A stretch of DNA of 64,000 bases from Epiperipatus broadwayi. Lineage: Eukaryota; Onychophora; Udeonychophora; Euonychophora; Peripatidae. This document shows positions 47,380 to 58,297 of the stretch, piece by piece (the stretch's first letter is position 1; each line of letters starts with the position of its first letter). Made by a program: the position numbers and the translations under genes. Location of the stretch: assembly GCA_028023455.1 (NCBI GenBank), contig JAQFVV010000559.1:60001-124000 (forward strand). Direction: 5' to 3'. A model generated the notes under the pieces. It saw only the letters and a program-made list of their open reading frames with translations, was not told the origin of the DNA and did no database searches.

Positions 47380-47565
47380 TTAAAAGAGACGATAATAGAT
47401 GGATAATTGAAATCTGTAAAGGATTTAGAAAAAGATGACATGTGAGATAAATAGATGAAATAAGGAAGTGTGCTGGAGTAATGTAAAGAAGAGAGGCTAG
47501 AGATCGGAGAAGATTAACTGAACTTGGAAAGACTTTTATCCTGCCAGTAATTAGAAATATTTAGA
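47380..47565 (+). pseudogene. RTE-like LINE C-terminal tail
   Basis: Reading through stops and frameshifts gives 'WIIEICKGFRK', 'IDEIRKCAGVM', 'REARDRRRLTELGKTFILP', the RTE-type end block 'R(W)DEIRKVAG.NW...A.DR..W..LGEA...QW'. Related to 1-110. Confidence 0.55.
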
Positions 47566-49268
47566 CATAATATTTAAATCAGAGGGAATAATAATAAGTC
47601 AATAGATTATTTAAATGAAATAGAGTATTTAAATGCAAAAAGAAAAAAAAAAACAATACATATTTAACCATTGATAAAAAGCAGATTTATAGTATTATAT
47701 ATATATATGAAACCTTGAAAATAAATGCAAATAATTGAAAGATATGGAGATGATTGTGATAAGAAACTGTATAAGAACATCATATGTGCACACAAAAGTA
47801 GAAAGGAAGGCAATAAGCACCAAACAGAGAAAACTAATAAATAAAAAATTAAAATAAATATTATCATTAAAAACATAATAGAACAAGATACAATAAAAAA
47901 TAATACAAGAAATGAAAAGTCTATGGACTTAAAAAAAATCTACATGAAAGTCAAAAAGGCTAGATTAAAAAATAACAGACTTGGATAGCATTTAGAAAGG
48001 ACCTATCAAAGATGGTTTGTAAAAATGTTTATACCATATTAAAATGTAATGTATCTAAATTATTGAAAATATTGGAGCATGCCATAAACACAGTAGTAAT
48101 TGTGTGACATTTGTATAAAAGTATGACAAGCATGATAAAAGTTGTGAACAAATGTATTATGTATTCAGGAAAAAATTTAAAATTAAAGAAGGTAATAAAA
48201 AATTATGGTAAATATAGGAAAAAATTATGAAGAACATGTGAAAATGTTTTCAAAAATCAGTGAAAAAAGTAAATTTCAAGACTGAGATAAATATTATAAA
48301 GAAATAAAAAATTACAATAGATAGTGTTAAGGCCCTAAATTAGGTGGAAGATATGTCTATAAAGAATAAAGGGACCATAGCAGCAACTAAAAATGTTTTT
48401 CAGAAAACATTGCAAATACAATCGCAATGTCAGTATCATAGTGTTATAATAAATTAAGCTAATGAGAGTTTGAAGTTAATTGAAGAATGTAAAATTGCAT
48501 TGTAAAAGATAAACATCACTAATATAACTACAAAGCAGATCACCTAAGTTCATATATCCATGAAATAAAGTTTTTAAATAAATAACGCCAAAAGATTTAA
48601 AATTAAGATGATGAATCTGCGGTATGAAGAAAGCAATCCAAACTTAAAAAAGACAAGGTAATACTGCGGAGAATTTCCAGATTGCATTATCTTGGATTTT
48701 TCATGACATTTCACTAGTACTTATATCTGTTAATGATATTCAAAAAGAAAAGTAAAATGTAGAATGCAATGATGATGATAAAACAAGTACAGAATAGAAA
48801 AAACACAAATATTGTCCCCACTAATACAAAGCAGTGTGACATGATGCAGAAGTCATCAATGAAAACAACATGTATACAAAAGCCATGAATGAAAAGAGAG
48901 CAATATAGAAGTCATTAATAAAGAGAAAGTTGATACAGAAATTACTGAATAGGCTATTGATATGTCAAAAATGGATGACAACATTCAAGAAGACTTTCAA
49001 GATAAATTAATAATGAATGAAGATTTTACATTAGAGTTAAGAATTAAAGAAGCGATTAAATTTGAAAATCATTAAAGTATCCAAAAATGAGTCATTGATG
49101 GTGAATAACTATTAAATAGCTATGGGTGAATTAACAAGTAATAAGTACACAGGAGACTGATTAAAAATAAATACAGAAAGTTGTCAATAAATTCAATGGT
49201 TGTTTAATCAAATGTAAGAAATCATACTACGGATTTATAATAATTGCAATATTTATGACTTCATTATT
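47566..49268 (+). other. Adenine-rich eroded coding-like stretch, origin unknown
   Basis: From about 47890 to 49080 the plus strand is purine-rich, with many short open pieces (for example 'MSKMDDNIQEDFQDKLIMN', then 'EDFTLELRIKEAIKFENH' near 48960-49075). It may be a decayed transposon ORF. No family recognised. The minus frames at 47664-47886 are low-complexity shadows. Confidence 0.25.
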
Positions 49269-49356
49269 TTGGTGGTCGAGTGGTCAGCACAGCTGTCTTA
49301 CAACCAGTTGTCCCAGGTTCGCTTCCCGGCCGAGGCTTTGACACATGAAAAAAAAA
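49269..49356 (+). repeat. SINE 'A' copy
   Basis: 'ggtggtcgagtggtcagcac' (A-box), 'caggttcgcttcccggccga' (B-box), 'ggctttgacacatg' and an A9 tail. Nearly all tRNA-like, about 88 bp. Confidence 0.75.
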
Positions 49357-50011
49357 GATTTTTAATATCATTAAAGGTTCATATCACTTATTAAATGTAG
49401 GACATTGAATGAAATACTATATATATTGTAATGACTCATACCGGATTCACAAGATTTACTATATAATAAAAAAATATTTACTAATAATTTAATAAGAATG
49501 GATTTTATATTAAGAGGCTTCACTTAATACCCACAGCATTTGTTATAATATTTGACGTAAGATATTTTATTAAAATTCATGTAAGATACATAAGTATATG
49601 ATTTGTAATTAAAATTTTTATTTTTTTAAATTTTTTTTTTGACTAGGAGAATTGGGGAGAGGATAATTCGCTATCTGTAAGTGCGTTTGTGCAGATACTT
49701 AAAAAAATCCTTTAAAAATTAATTCAAAAGTTTTTCAAATTATATATAAAATTACAGATTTTATATTTATTTAACTGTATGCAAATAATTTTGATTTGAA
49801 AGAAGGAAAGCAAACTGTTTTTAAGTATTTTTAAAAGCCTATTTTGGTACACACTTTTAGATTAATTAATTTAATATAATAATGTGCGTTTAATAAAAAT
49901 TTATAATTAATTAATTTAAAAAAAGGACGTGTAAACAGATTTCTATAGAGATAAAGATATGTCTGATAATAAATAAATGATCCATTTAAGAAATTTGAAC
50001 AATGGAACGTC
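49357..50011. other. AT-rich spacer
   Basis: Minus frame 49831-50013 is low-complexity. No feature recognised. Confidence 0.5.
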
Positions 50012-50018
50012 AACTATA

Positions 50019-50130
50019 TGTCAAGCGTTGTTAGCCGAGAGGTCATCGCAGCTGCCTTGCAAGTAAGTAGTTGGTTGCAGACGGTTGTGGGTTCGCGTTC
50101 CGGCCGATGCTATGACATATGAGAAAAAAA
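50019..50130 (+). repeat. SINE 'A' copy with insertion between boxes
   Basis: Head 'gttgttagccgagaggtcat', a longer spacer than usual, then 'gtgggttcgcgttccggccg' and an A tail. Flanked by 'aactata' at 50012-50018 and 50131-50137, a likely short target duplication. Confidence 0.7.
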
Positions 50131-50220
50131 AACTATAGAAAATATGTATATGCAAAAAGAAATATATAGTATTTTCAAAAACGCAAACTTATTAAAAAAA
50201 GAACACAAAAAAGAAATTAT

Positions 50221-50336
50221 GTTTTTTTGTTTTTTTTCTCATGTGTCATAGCATCAGCCCGGAAACGAACCCGCAAACCCGGGACAACTGCTTGTAAAGC
50301 AGCTGTCCCTGATCTCTAGATCACCAATGCTTGACA
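50221..50336 (-). repeat. SINE 'A' copy
   Basis: On minus, 'ttggtgatctagagatcagg' head, 'gcagttgtcccgggtttgcg', 'gatgctatgacacatgag' and an A tail. In opposite orientation to the copy 90 bp upstream (tail-to-tail). Confidence 0.7.
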
Positions 50337-51164
50337 AATATTTTATAAACGTGGCAGACAACTTATTAAAGAAAGATAATAAAACTGTGTTAACTTTAAT
50401 TCAATTATTACTAATTTTCTTTTCTTTTTTGAGCCAACTTAATATCTAGTAATTAATTAATATTACTCATCAGAAGAATTAGTTCTTTTTTAATATTCTG
50501 CTTTATTACTGCCTAACATGCTTTTGATATATTCAATATATCACATTCATGTCATATAATGGCGTGATTATAAGAAGAAAATATCTTTTTTAGCAATAAA
50601 ACAAAGCAAAAAATTGGAAGGAATTAAACAAGATTATTGGATTAATTTAATAAATAAACAAATACCAGAAATAATCAATAACATTAAATAATGGATCAAA
50701 ATTGGAGGGGAGATAGAAAAATGCTAAAATCGAAAAATTGCTAACATAGAAACAAAATTGGAAAATGATCCCTTAAAAGGTCATATTATTCAGTAGAATA
50801 ATGAACTTATTACTAAATAAGTATAAAGTTGAATGGTATAATAACATAAAAGGCACTAAACATATATAGAAGATTACAATATGATTTGTATAAAAAGAAG
50901 ATAAAGAAAACTGCATGGTGTTAATGGAAAAGGATGAGTACTGAATAAAACATAATGTCCAGATTAAAAATCTTAAATTTATAGAAATAGCATTATGTAA
51001 TCGTAAGAACATTAAAATGAATTTATTTCAATGATTCTTAGAAAGCATTGCAGGAACGCATTTACAAAAGTGGAATACTTTAAAATGTACCACTCCACCT
51101 GCAAATAGTTTGTGAACATAAAACTACATAAGGAAAATCATCCATTGAGTCTTAATTTTGGCAG
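50337..51164. other. AT-rich spacer, possible eroded PLE 5' part
   Basis: Purine-rich from about 50580, in line with the PLE fragment that follows, but no motif is readable. The minus frame 50773-51012 is its shadow. Confidence 0.3.
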
Positions 51165-51950
51165 TTGTATTTTTATAAAATGGCTAAAAATTATTACTGT
51201 GTGGATTACAGAAGAATTGGATTTGACAAATACTCAATTAAATCGTCATATGAATTAGTTAACAAGTTTAAAAGCATGAAAATAGATATTACTAATAAAA
51301 TTGCTTCACTCAATGCAAAAGAATTATATGGTTTGGTGTCCAGAATGGAATAGAAGATTCTTGAAATGGATGGACAAAGACCTCACAGTGGTAGCAAATG
51401 GAAAATATAAAATAAATAATGATTGGCTGATGGGGTTGTCCATCAGTAGCATTATCAGTAATCTATTCCTAGAAAAAAATTGAAAACTGTGTTATCCCCA
51501 AATACATGCATCTAAAATCAAGCTTAATATACAGTAGATATGTGGATGACACATTTATATGTGGTACAGACACACAGACTGATAAAATGCAACAGGAATT
51601 GGAGTGGGTATAGACTCTATCATAGACCTTGAAAAAAGAAGACAATAGTAGATGAATAACGTTTTCGGATTGGTTTATACAAAGACAAGGCCACACACTG
51701 GACTACAGAATGATGCTTAAGCCCTTAAATATAAAAGGAGCAATACACCTTATATCAAAAACCCTGAGCATACAATAAAAAAAACTTTGAAAAGTATACA
51801 AATGACCATCAAAAGTTGGGATGTAATCATGATAAAATCATAAACACTATAAATAGATTCTATAATAAAATAAGAAACCCTCCTCCATTCAATAAGAATA
51901 AACCCATGACAAAGAAATGGGCGATTTAAATAAATCTGAATTTGAATACA
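51165..51950 (+). pseudogene. PLE reverse transcriptase fragment, decayed
   Basis: In pieces: 'LMGLSISSIISNLFLEK' corresponds to the Penelope 'GSPISPILA..FME' motif, and 'SRYVDDTFICGTDT' near 51533-51575 is the catalytic YVDD box. 'RNPPPFNKNKPMTKKWAI' lies downstream at about 51875-51925. Frames 51165-51353 and 51301-51483 cover parts in two phases, so frameshifts have occurred. It is a third PLE lineage in the window, with the RT palm preserved where the others have lost it. The GIY-YIG part is absent. Confidence 0.65.
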
Positions 51951-52169
51951 TTTAATAGTTTATTAGAAAATAATTAAAGACTAATATAACAAACTTGTAA
52001 TTCACACCATTATATTCCATGAATATGATATATTAAATATACTGAAAGCATGCCAGGCAGTAATCTCAATATTAAAAAAGTACCTTTCCTCTGAGTATAT
52101 ATTTTTAATTATCAAATATTAAGATGTGACTTTAATGGAATTTGATTTTTTAAATTTTAACTGTTAAAT

Positions 52170-52625
52170 GCTACTCAAGATGGCAGTACATGCCTTAAAC
52201 TGCCTAAGGCTTGAACAGAACCTTTAGCAACAAGGGAATATACTCATAAATAGAAAAATATAGGTGATTTAGTCTGCAAGTTGTGTAAGGAAGACATAGA
52301 AAATATTAGGCATCTGTTAATTGAATGTAAATACTTTCAAGTAGAAAGGGTACAAATCATGAAGTTGTGGGAAAATAAATATAAACAAAGTGATTATACA
52401 GAAGGTGGGTACTTGGTTTTTATGCTGGGTTTGGAAAAAGATAAAGGGAGATTTAGATACAAAGGCCATGGAGTTGACAAAGATTATATTGTGGAAATGG
52501 GATGAAGCAGGATATAGAAGAATATGGGAAAAATTCAAAGCAGGAATGGAAGAGAAGGTAAAAGGTTTCTCTGGATATGGTAACTGAGAGATTCCTGACT
52601 CTGAAAAAAAAAAGCTACAGGACGT
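52170..52625 (+). pseudogene. LINE C-terminal fragment with zinc-knuckle
   Basis: 'KLCKEDIENIRHLLIECKYF' gives C-x2-C-x8-H-x4-C (the second Cys is in the frame at 52281). Then 'MKLWENKYKQSDYTEGGYLV', 'FMLGLEKDKG', 'DLDTKAMELTKIILWKWDEA', 'RRIWEKFKAGMEEKVKGFS' and the untranslated end 'gagagattcctgactctg'. The least decayed of three copies (7938, 30340, here), with one main frameshift near 52435. Confidence 0.7.
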
Positions 52626-52900
52626 ATCATCATCATCATAGCTATTACTTATATTTTTATGTTGGTATATATACAGTATATATTATAGATTTTATTCCAG
52701 AATTTTTTTATATATGTATGAAAGATGCTTAATTTGGAAAATTTTATACTGGATGATATTTTAAGATTTAATAGCAAAAGCTAGTAGATGAATATAATGT
52801 AAATCTAAAAGATTTGATTGGATACAAATATTTTTTCAGATGCTAATGTAAGTCAATTTATTGTTTATATAAATATAATATGTGAAGTTTACTAAGTCTA
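52626..52900. other. AT-rich spacer
   Basis: No feature recognised. Confidence 0.5.
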
Positions 52901-53040
52901 ATTTAAATAATAATTGAACTGTCCCTACCGACTGTGTTCAATAACTTTTTACAGCAAAAAAAATGTTCAAGTCTATTTGAAATAATAATAGAACTGCCCT
53001 CTAGCTGTCATGTTCAATAACTTTTTGCAAGAAGAAAAGG
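52901..53040 (+). repeat. Imperfect tandem duplication, about 70 bp unit
   Basis: 'aagtctaatttaaataataa' and 'aagtctatttgaaataataa' start successive units that both end in 'gttcaataactttttgca'-like sequence. Confidence 0.65.
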
Positions 53041-53316
53041 ATTACTTCTTTCATATTTTAGAACTTTTTATTTAGAGTTATCCAGAACAATAACAGATAG
53101 CAAGCAAACTTAAACCAGCATATATATCTTAATGTAAATTAATTTTTGAAGAACTGATATATATATATATTCTAATAATTGTAACAATAGCTTATCAAAT
53201 ATGTAATGCAGATAATATTAATCTATTCATGGAACAAACAAGTTCGAAAACATTACTATTATAATTCAAAATCCACAGCCTCAAAAAATTACTTAAATAA
53301 ACGTGTATATAATACC

Positions 53317-53414
53317 CACCTTTTCTTATATCAATGCTAATCTATTAATTTTCAGATAAAAATGTTTTTTTTTCTTATCTGATAAATAGGTTAACATTGA
53401 TATAAAAAAAGGTG
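53317..53414. repeat. Fold-back hairpin
   Basis: Arms 'ccaccttttcttatatcaat' and 'attgatataaaaaaaggtgg' with further pairing inside ('ttttcagataa'/'ttatctgataa'). Confidence 0.6.
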
Positions 53415-54430
53415 GACTTTATTTGAGAGTTCATTTCTTTGGGAATATGGTTTGTGAATTGTCATAATAATGCTTTCGACTTGGTTGATCCATTAGTAGA
53501 TTTATATTATAAGAGCGTATTAAATTTTTTAGAAATGATTTATTTGTAACCAAGTAAATCTTTTAGATTTGCATTGTATTCTTCCAACAATTTGTTATTA
53601 TTAAATCTTGACCTATTATCCAATGTAAAATTTCCTTGACTTGTTTTGGAAATAGGTTTATATATATATAACCTTTTTGTTCCATTGTGGATATAAGATT
53701 ATACTACTTATTGAAAAATATTTCTGCTGCACTGATGGGTTATATATATATAGGATTCCACTTCTTTTGCTAAAAGGAGATTGCCTTGACAACAGTTTGA
53801 AATTCTTGATTATTATCTATATTGAGATTGTCTAAGTAATGACTTGTTTCTAATGGTTGTATATATATAATTAATTTCTAAAATATTCAAGCCTCAAGAT
53901 CAAATGGATTGTACTTAAGACATACAAATAAAAACAATCTAATTACCGGATGTGTTCAGGGGTTCAAACCTCTGACTCACCTAATGATGCAAATTGATTT
54001 TTAAAATGGATGCAAAGTGAGAAGTTGGTCTGAAAATTTTTATTCTGGACGATAGCTCACGAATTAATAATAAGCTCTCAGAAACACCCTATAAATCTAA
54101 ATTGATTTGATTCATCACAAATGTATACAAATAAATTGGGATAGAAGATCTTTCTAATCATAACATTAATATTTCGCAGAAATTCGCGTCTAAATATCAT
54201 TCAGACAATCCACGTTGCCTACAGCCACCCAATAAGTTGTATATATATAAATACGGACGTTCATGGAACGTGCAATTATTTATTAATATTAGGATCTTAA
54301 ATAAAATCGAGCTAATTAATAATAAGTTAAAAAAATAATAAAATATTTATTATAGTTTTACGAACAAGCATTCGATAAAACTTTTCTTAACATATATTTT
54401 ACTCTTTTTAATTATGAAAATCATTTCCAG
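53415..54430. other. AT-rich spacer with short TA runs
   Basis: Short 'tatatatata' blocks recur at about 53660, 53742, 53861 and 54240; nothing else recognised. Confidence 0.45.
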
Positions 54431-54534
54431 TAAAGCGATTGTTTGGCGTTGAATCTCTTTCTCATCCAAGAAGTGCTCTTTCGAAAAAATTGTCACGCAA
54501 ACGTCGAAGGGAAATATTATCGTTCTTCATATGA
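54431..54534 (+). other. Possible terminal exon, function unknown
   Basis: A pyrimidine-rich stretch ends in 'catttccag' at 54430. The following frame reads 'KRLFGVESLSHPRSALSKK' and 'LSRKRRREILSFFI' and stops at 54532-54534. The GC level is higher than the flanks and the sequence is basic, with a KRRR cluster like a nuclear-localisation signal. No upstream partner exon was found. It could be a last exon or chance. Confidence 0.3.
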
Positions 54535-55169
54535 TTTTAAGAAGTCATTTTTTTCTTTCAGCGATCGATACATAAACCTTTGATGTAATATGTAAAACTT
54601 GTAAATCTTCAACTTTTAAATAATTATTTTTTTTAGATATATGATTATTAATTACAAAAATACTCTACTATTTGAGCGATGACAGTTCGTGGTAAGTAAA
54701 CCTTATTTTGTGATACTCGGATTATGCTTCAAATATAAAAATAATGTCTTTTTTAATATTTTTTTAAATTCGATTTTTCTTTATTGAAAAAAATTCATTG
54801 CGTAATATAATGTGAAACATATAAGAAACTATAGTAAGATAATGTTTTTTTTTCTTTTTTTAAAGATATCAATAGTATATTGGCTTCCATAGTACGTATT
54901 TTACTAATTGTCATATGCTAAAGAAAAATATGATTTTTGAAATTTTAAATAGTTTAAATTAATTTTATCCAGTCACTATTAGAATATGCATTTTAAATGA
55001 AGTAAGATTTAAAAACTAAATATATTTATAATACGATAAGTGTGATTTTAGATATAGATGCTAGATTAAGTATTAATTGGAAATGGAAAACTACTATCGC
55101 GATAATAAAGTTAATCGTTGTCTTGATCGTAGTACTTTTTGTTTTTTATTGTTTGTCTTCACTTAAGAG
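54535..55169. other. AT-rich spacer
   Basis: No feature recognised. Confidence 0.5.
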
Positions 55170-55178
55170 AAAAACTTA

Positions 55179-55270
55179 GTCAAGCGTTGGTGGTCTAGTG
55201 GTTAGCATAGTTGCCTTCTAAGCAGCTGGCCCGGGTTCGCTCTCGGTTAACGCATTTGACATATGAAAAA
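55179..55270 (+). repeat. SINE 'A' copy with target duplication
   Basis: 'gttggtggtctagtggttag' (A-box), 'ctggcccgggttcgctctcg' (B-box), 'cgcatttgacatatg' and an A tail. 'aaaaactta' at 55170-55178 and 55271-55279 is the flanking duplication. Confidence 0.75.
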
Positions 55271-55499
55271 AAAAAACTTACTATAGAGACGCACGCACAC
55301 ACACACATAACAAAAACAAATGCTACATTTAATAAGCAAAAATATTATTAGCTATAACCGCTTTTGTTTTATCTTCAATTTTATACTTATAAAATTAATA
55401 TTTTTTAAAAAAATATTTTTTTTTTTGTAGTTTATTTTAAAATAAAATTGTCTTTTTTTTTTTAAAAAAAAAAAATTTCTTGATATGGTAAGATCATAA

Positions 55500-55930
55500 A
55501 ATTATTCTTCTGTTTAATGGATGTGAGACTATTGAATCCCCGATAATAAAATCATACCTTCATTGGATTGGACATGTAAAACTCTTGAACAATGGAAGAC
55601 TTTCTAAAAGAATGTTTGACGCCCGATTTGAGCATTGTTTTTATGGGAGAAATAGACATCTATGACATATAAATTATTTTAAAGACATTTTAAAGAAGTT
55701 CTACGTTAATCATTTCTAGTGGAAAAGATATGGCAGGGAAAAGAACACTTTGAAGAGCTACAATTTGATATGGTATTGAAATATTTTAGAAAAACATTTT
55801 CCTTTGAAGAAATTAAAAAAACAGAATTGTAAAATATTCAGTAAACAGAAAAATGGACCAGCATGTTCTACATGTATTTGTAGTTTACATATTGGTTTGC
55901 AAAGTCATCGCAAAACACACTTTTAGAATA
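55500..55930 (+). pseudogene. LINE C-terminus with C2H2 zinc finger, decayed
   Basis: 'LHWIGHVKLLNNGRLSKRMF' corresponds to the 'RW.GHV.RM...RLPK..F' block of LINE ORF2 ends. 'ILKKFYVNHF' and 'KRYGREKNTLKS' follow, and at 55864-55925 'CSTCICSLHIGLQSHRKTHF' matches the family's terminal zinc finger, usually C..C...F..RIGL.SH.RTH. Stops are scattered. It is followed about 55 bp later by a long ATT array. Confidence 0.7.
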
Positions 55931-55978
55931 GTTTTTTTTTCCTTTTTGAGTTGGAACGCCATACTCAGTTACAGTGGC

Positions 55979-55980
<2 letters not shown>

Positions 55981-56075
<95 letters not shown>
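55981..56075. repeat. (TTA)n microsatellite, about 31 units
   Basis: Uninterrupted. Lies just downstream of the LINE end at 55930. The polyLeu and polyIle frames across it are artefacts. Confidence 0.95.
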
Positions 56076-56341
56076 GCATGTAATCATTATTTTTAAGATC
56101 ACCTGGCTATATTTTTACTTGTACGAGATATATCCAAGTAATCTAATAAAGTTTGTGTGTATGTACATAGTTATTTGTATAAGCAAATTTGAAATTTTTC
56201 TTAATACAATTGTTATTACTAAGTTTTGCCTGAAGACAATTTATCTATCTGACAATAATCATTAACAAATCAATCTAATTCCCAAAAAATAAAAATAAAA
56301 TAGAAAAAGTATGTAAAGTTTTAAAAAAATGCTTACAAATC
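56076..56341. other. AT-rich spacer
   Basis: No feature recognised. Confidence 0.5.
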
Positions 56342-56354
56342 AAACTGCGAAATA

Positions 56355-56465
56355 GTCTTGCATTGGTGGTTGAGAGGTCAGCGCGACTGCCTTGCACTTG
56401 CAGGCAGTTGCCTGGGTCGCGGGTTCACGTCGCGGCTGATGCTATGACACTTAAAAAAAAAAATA
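56355..56465 (+). repeat. SINE 'A' copy with 13 bp target duplication
   Basis: 'ttggtggttgagaggtcagc' head, 'gcgggttcacgtcgcggctg' B-box, 'atgctatgacactt' and an A tail. 'aaactgcgaaata' occurs exactly at 56342-56354 and 56466-56478, as expected for LINE-driven insertion. Confidence 0.85.
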
Positions 56466-56504
56466 AAACTGCGAAATACGAATAGATCCATACATATATA
56501 GATA

Positions 56505-56735
56505 TAAATTTTGTGTGTATGTAATACAATATTTTTATTGAATGATTAGATGGAAATCTTGAATGTGTGGGGTAATCCATTTAAATCAACTTAATTAGAA
56601 AGCACTTAACTTAAAACAATTGTCTCCAGCCAAGAGCTTTCTAATTAAGTTGATTTAAATGGATTACTCCACACATTCAAGATTTCCATCTAATCGTTCA
56701 TTAAAAGTATTGTATTACATACACACACACATATA
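56505..56735. repeat. Fold-back element with about 95 bp arms
   Basis: The arms are near-perfect inverted copies around a roughly 33 bp centre, sharing 'ggaaatcttgaatgtgtggg', 'gtaatccatttaaatcaact' and 'taattagaaagc'. The outer ends run into CA and TA repeats. No target duplication could be identified. Confidence 0.75.
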
Positions 56736-56987
56736 TATATAAATCCAGCACATAATATATATATATATATTTCATGCTGGATTTTTATTCTGTTTTTTAA
56801 TATCTTACATGTTATCTTTTAAATTTTCTGAGTGGATTCATTTAAAAAGATTTCAGTATGTTGTCCAGTTGGAGATTTTTAGGGTATTCTTTCTTCATCC
56901 AAATTCTTTCAATAAAAGTAATCAATACTACAGCTTTTCGTAGTGACTTTATGTCAATCTTGGTATTGCAAATAGGATCTAACTTAT
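56736..56987. other. AT-rich spacer
   Basis: Frames on both strands at 56842-57055 overlap the next element and are not convincing. Confidence 0.4.
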
Positions 56988-57000
56988 CTACAAATATCAT
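56988..57000. repeat. 13 bp target-site duplication (left)
   Basis: 'ctacaaatatcat', repeated exactly at 57281-57293. Confidence 0.85.
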
Positions 57001-57280
57001 TAAACAATTCAAAACAAAACAACACTCTCCATATAGTAGTGCCATCTTGTGCTAACAAGAGCAATCAATGGATGCCAGAAGGCTTGTGCATAAAATCCCT
57101 ATCTAATGCCTACTCATCCAATATCCCCAGACTAGTTTCTGGCTTGTGGCCTTCATCAGTGAGGAGCCTTGGATATGAGAGCACTGCACCTATATGGAGA
57201 GTGTTGTTTTGTTTTGAATTGTTTAATAACAATTATTGTGCTAGTATGAGATAGTGATCATGTGATGTTTAGTGGTTTAA
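57001..57280. mobile_element. Hammerhead element copy 3 (280 bp, best preserved)
   Basis: 35 bp terminal inverted arms (from 'taaacaattcaaaac' to 'ctctccatata') enclose a single hammerhead on minus. A one-sided right tail of about 60 bp ends 'gtgatgtttagtggtttaa' before the exact 13 bp duplication. No coding capacity. It shows the basic unit: arm, body, ribozyme, arm, tail. Confidence 0.8.
57116..57174 (-). ncRNA. Hammerhead ribozyme candidate, type I, intact core
   Basis: Minus strand: stem I 'atccaa'/'ttggat' plus 'tcctca'/'tgggga' with an asymmetric internal loop; core CTGATGA; stem II 'ggc' cacaa 'gcc'; GAAAC; palindromic ACTAGT stem III; GTC before the cleavage point. Every conserved core position is as in known hammerheads except the A/A pair at the base of stem II. 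Confidence 0.7.
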
Positions 57281-57293
57281 CTACAAATATCAT

Positions 57294-57640
57294 GTTCAAA
57301 TTTATCACGAAATGATATTTTTGATGTTTGTTACCATTAATTTATTTTAGGAAAATTATGTCTTTATATCACTTCTGCTGGATCATGCTATCTATTTTTA
57401 GAATTTTAAGTGTAAAGTAGTTGTAAAATTTTGAAATGAAGTATGTTCTTTTCACTGTTATTAACGTAATTGACAGGTAATATTTGGACTGAAATGGAAA
57501 TAAGAATTCATCAGCCTACAAGCCTGGAGGAAAAAAGGGGGGGATTGGGAAGAGGAAAGGGAAACAAAAGAGGGGGGGGGTGGTGAAATAAGCAACGAGA
57601 AAGACTTGTTTCACAATAAAGTGTTATTTTTGAATTAAAC
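57294..57640. other. AT-rich spacer with G-runs
   Basis: Purine-rich with G7-G8 runs near 57535-57580; nothing else recognised. Confidence 0.45.
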
Positions 57641-57825
57641 TAGACTCAAATGCATTTTCACTATTAGAAGAGAGATCGATTATTTGGTTCTATATTTCAA
57701 TTCTTCAATTTAGTGAATTTTGTGGGGTGTAAAATTTTTTAGTAAAATATCAAAAGCATTTTCACTATTGATAAAGAAATCCACTGTTTGGTTTCATAAT
57801 TCAATTCTTTAATTTAGTGATATAA
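57641..57825 (+). repeat. Imperfect tandem duplication, about 120 bp period
   Basis: 'gcattttcactatt' and 'caattctt.aatttagtga' recur about 110-120 bp apart with similar intervening text. Confidence 0.65.
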
Positions 57826-57923
57826 AAGATCTGATTAAAGAAAATATCTTCAACACATCTAATAGATTACTATTAAAAAAACTGTAATCTAAATGATAAG
57901 AAGGACTAGCACAAAACAGTGAG

Positions 57924-58297
57924 ATGAATAAAGGAATGGACGGAGATAGCCAAATGTCTTCTCACAATTGGTATTATTGTAGTATTTACAATAACAGATT
58001 CAAGGATATCTATTATTATTGTTTGGCAAGTTTAAGTAAAGAACTACAAAAAACCTTTAACTATATTATTGATATTTTCACTTTAGTAATTGATAAAAAA
58101 GAGTGAAAGAAGAAAAGTTTGTTATAGATTTTTATGATAACTTTTCAAAGTGGATATGTTTGAATTTTGATAATCAAATAGAAATTTTAACAAACAATGA
58201 TGAGTTACAAAAAAAAAAAAATGCTGAATTGTATTGGAGAAACTTTACATGCCAAAAATCTTTAAAAAATATTTATAATTGTGATAAATCTCCATAA
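57924..58297 (+). other. Two overlapping short frames, unassigned
   Basis: Frame 1 (57924-58106): 'SSHNWYYCSIYNNRFKDIYY', then 'LASLSKELQKTFNYIIDIF'. Frame 2 (58103-58297): 'EEKFVIDFYDNFSKWICLNF' and 'AELYWRNFTCQKSLKNIYNC'. They overlap by 4 bp and may be one reading frame broken by a shift. No family recognised; the AT-rich codons give little weight. Confidence 0.2.

Noticed and set aside
47664-47886. Two overlapping hydrophobic minus-strand frames
   Set aside because: AT-rich low-complexity shadows of a purine-rich strand; no motif.
53650-54260. Regularly spaced 'tatatatata' blocks as a satellite or regulatory array
   Set aside because: Spacing is uneven and the sequence between them is unrelated.
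55853-56265. Frames with polyleucine and polyisoleucine
   Set aside because: Artefacts of the TTA array; only the first part overlaps a real LINE remnant.
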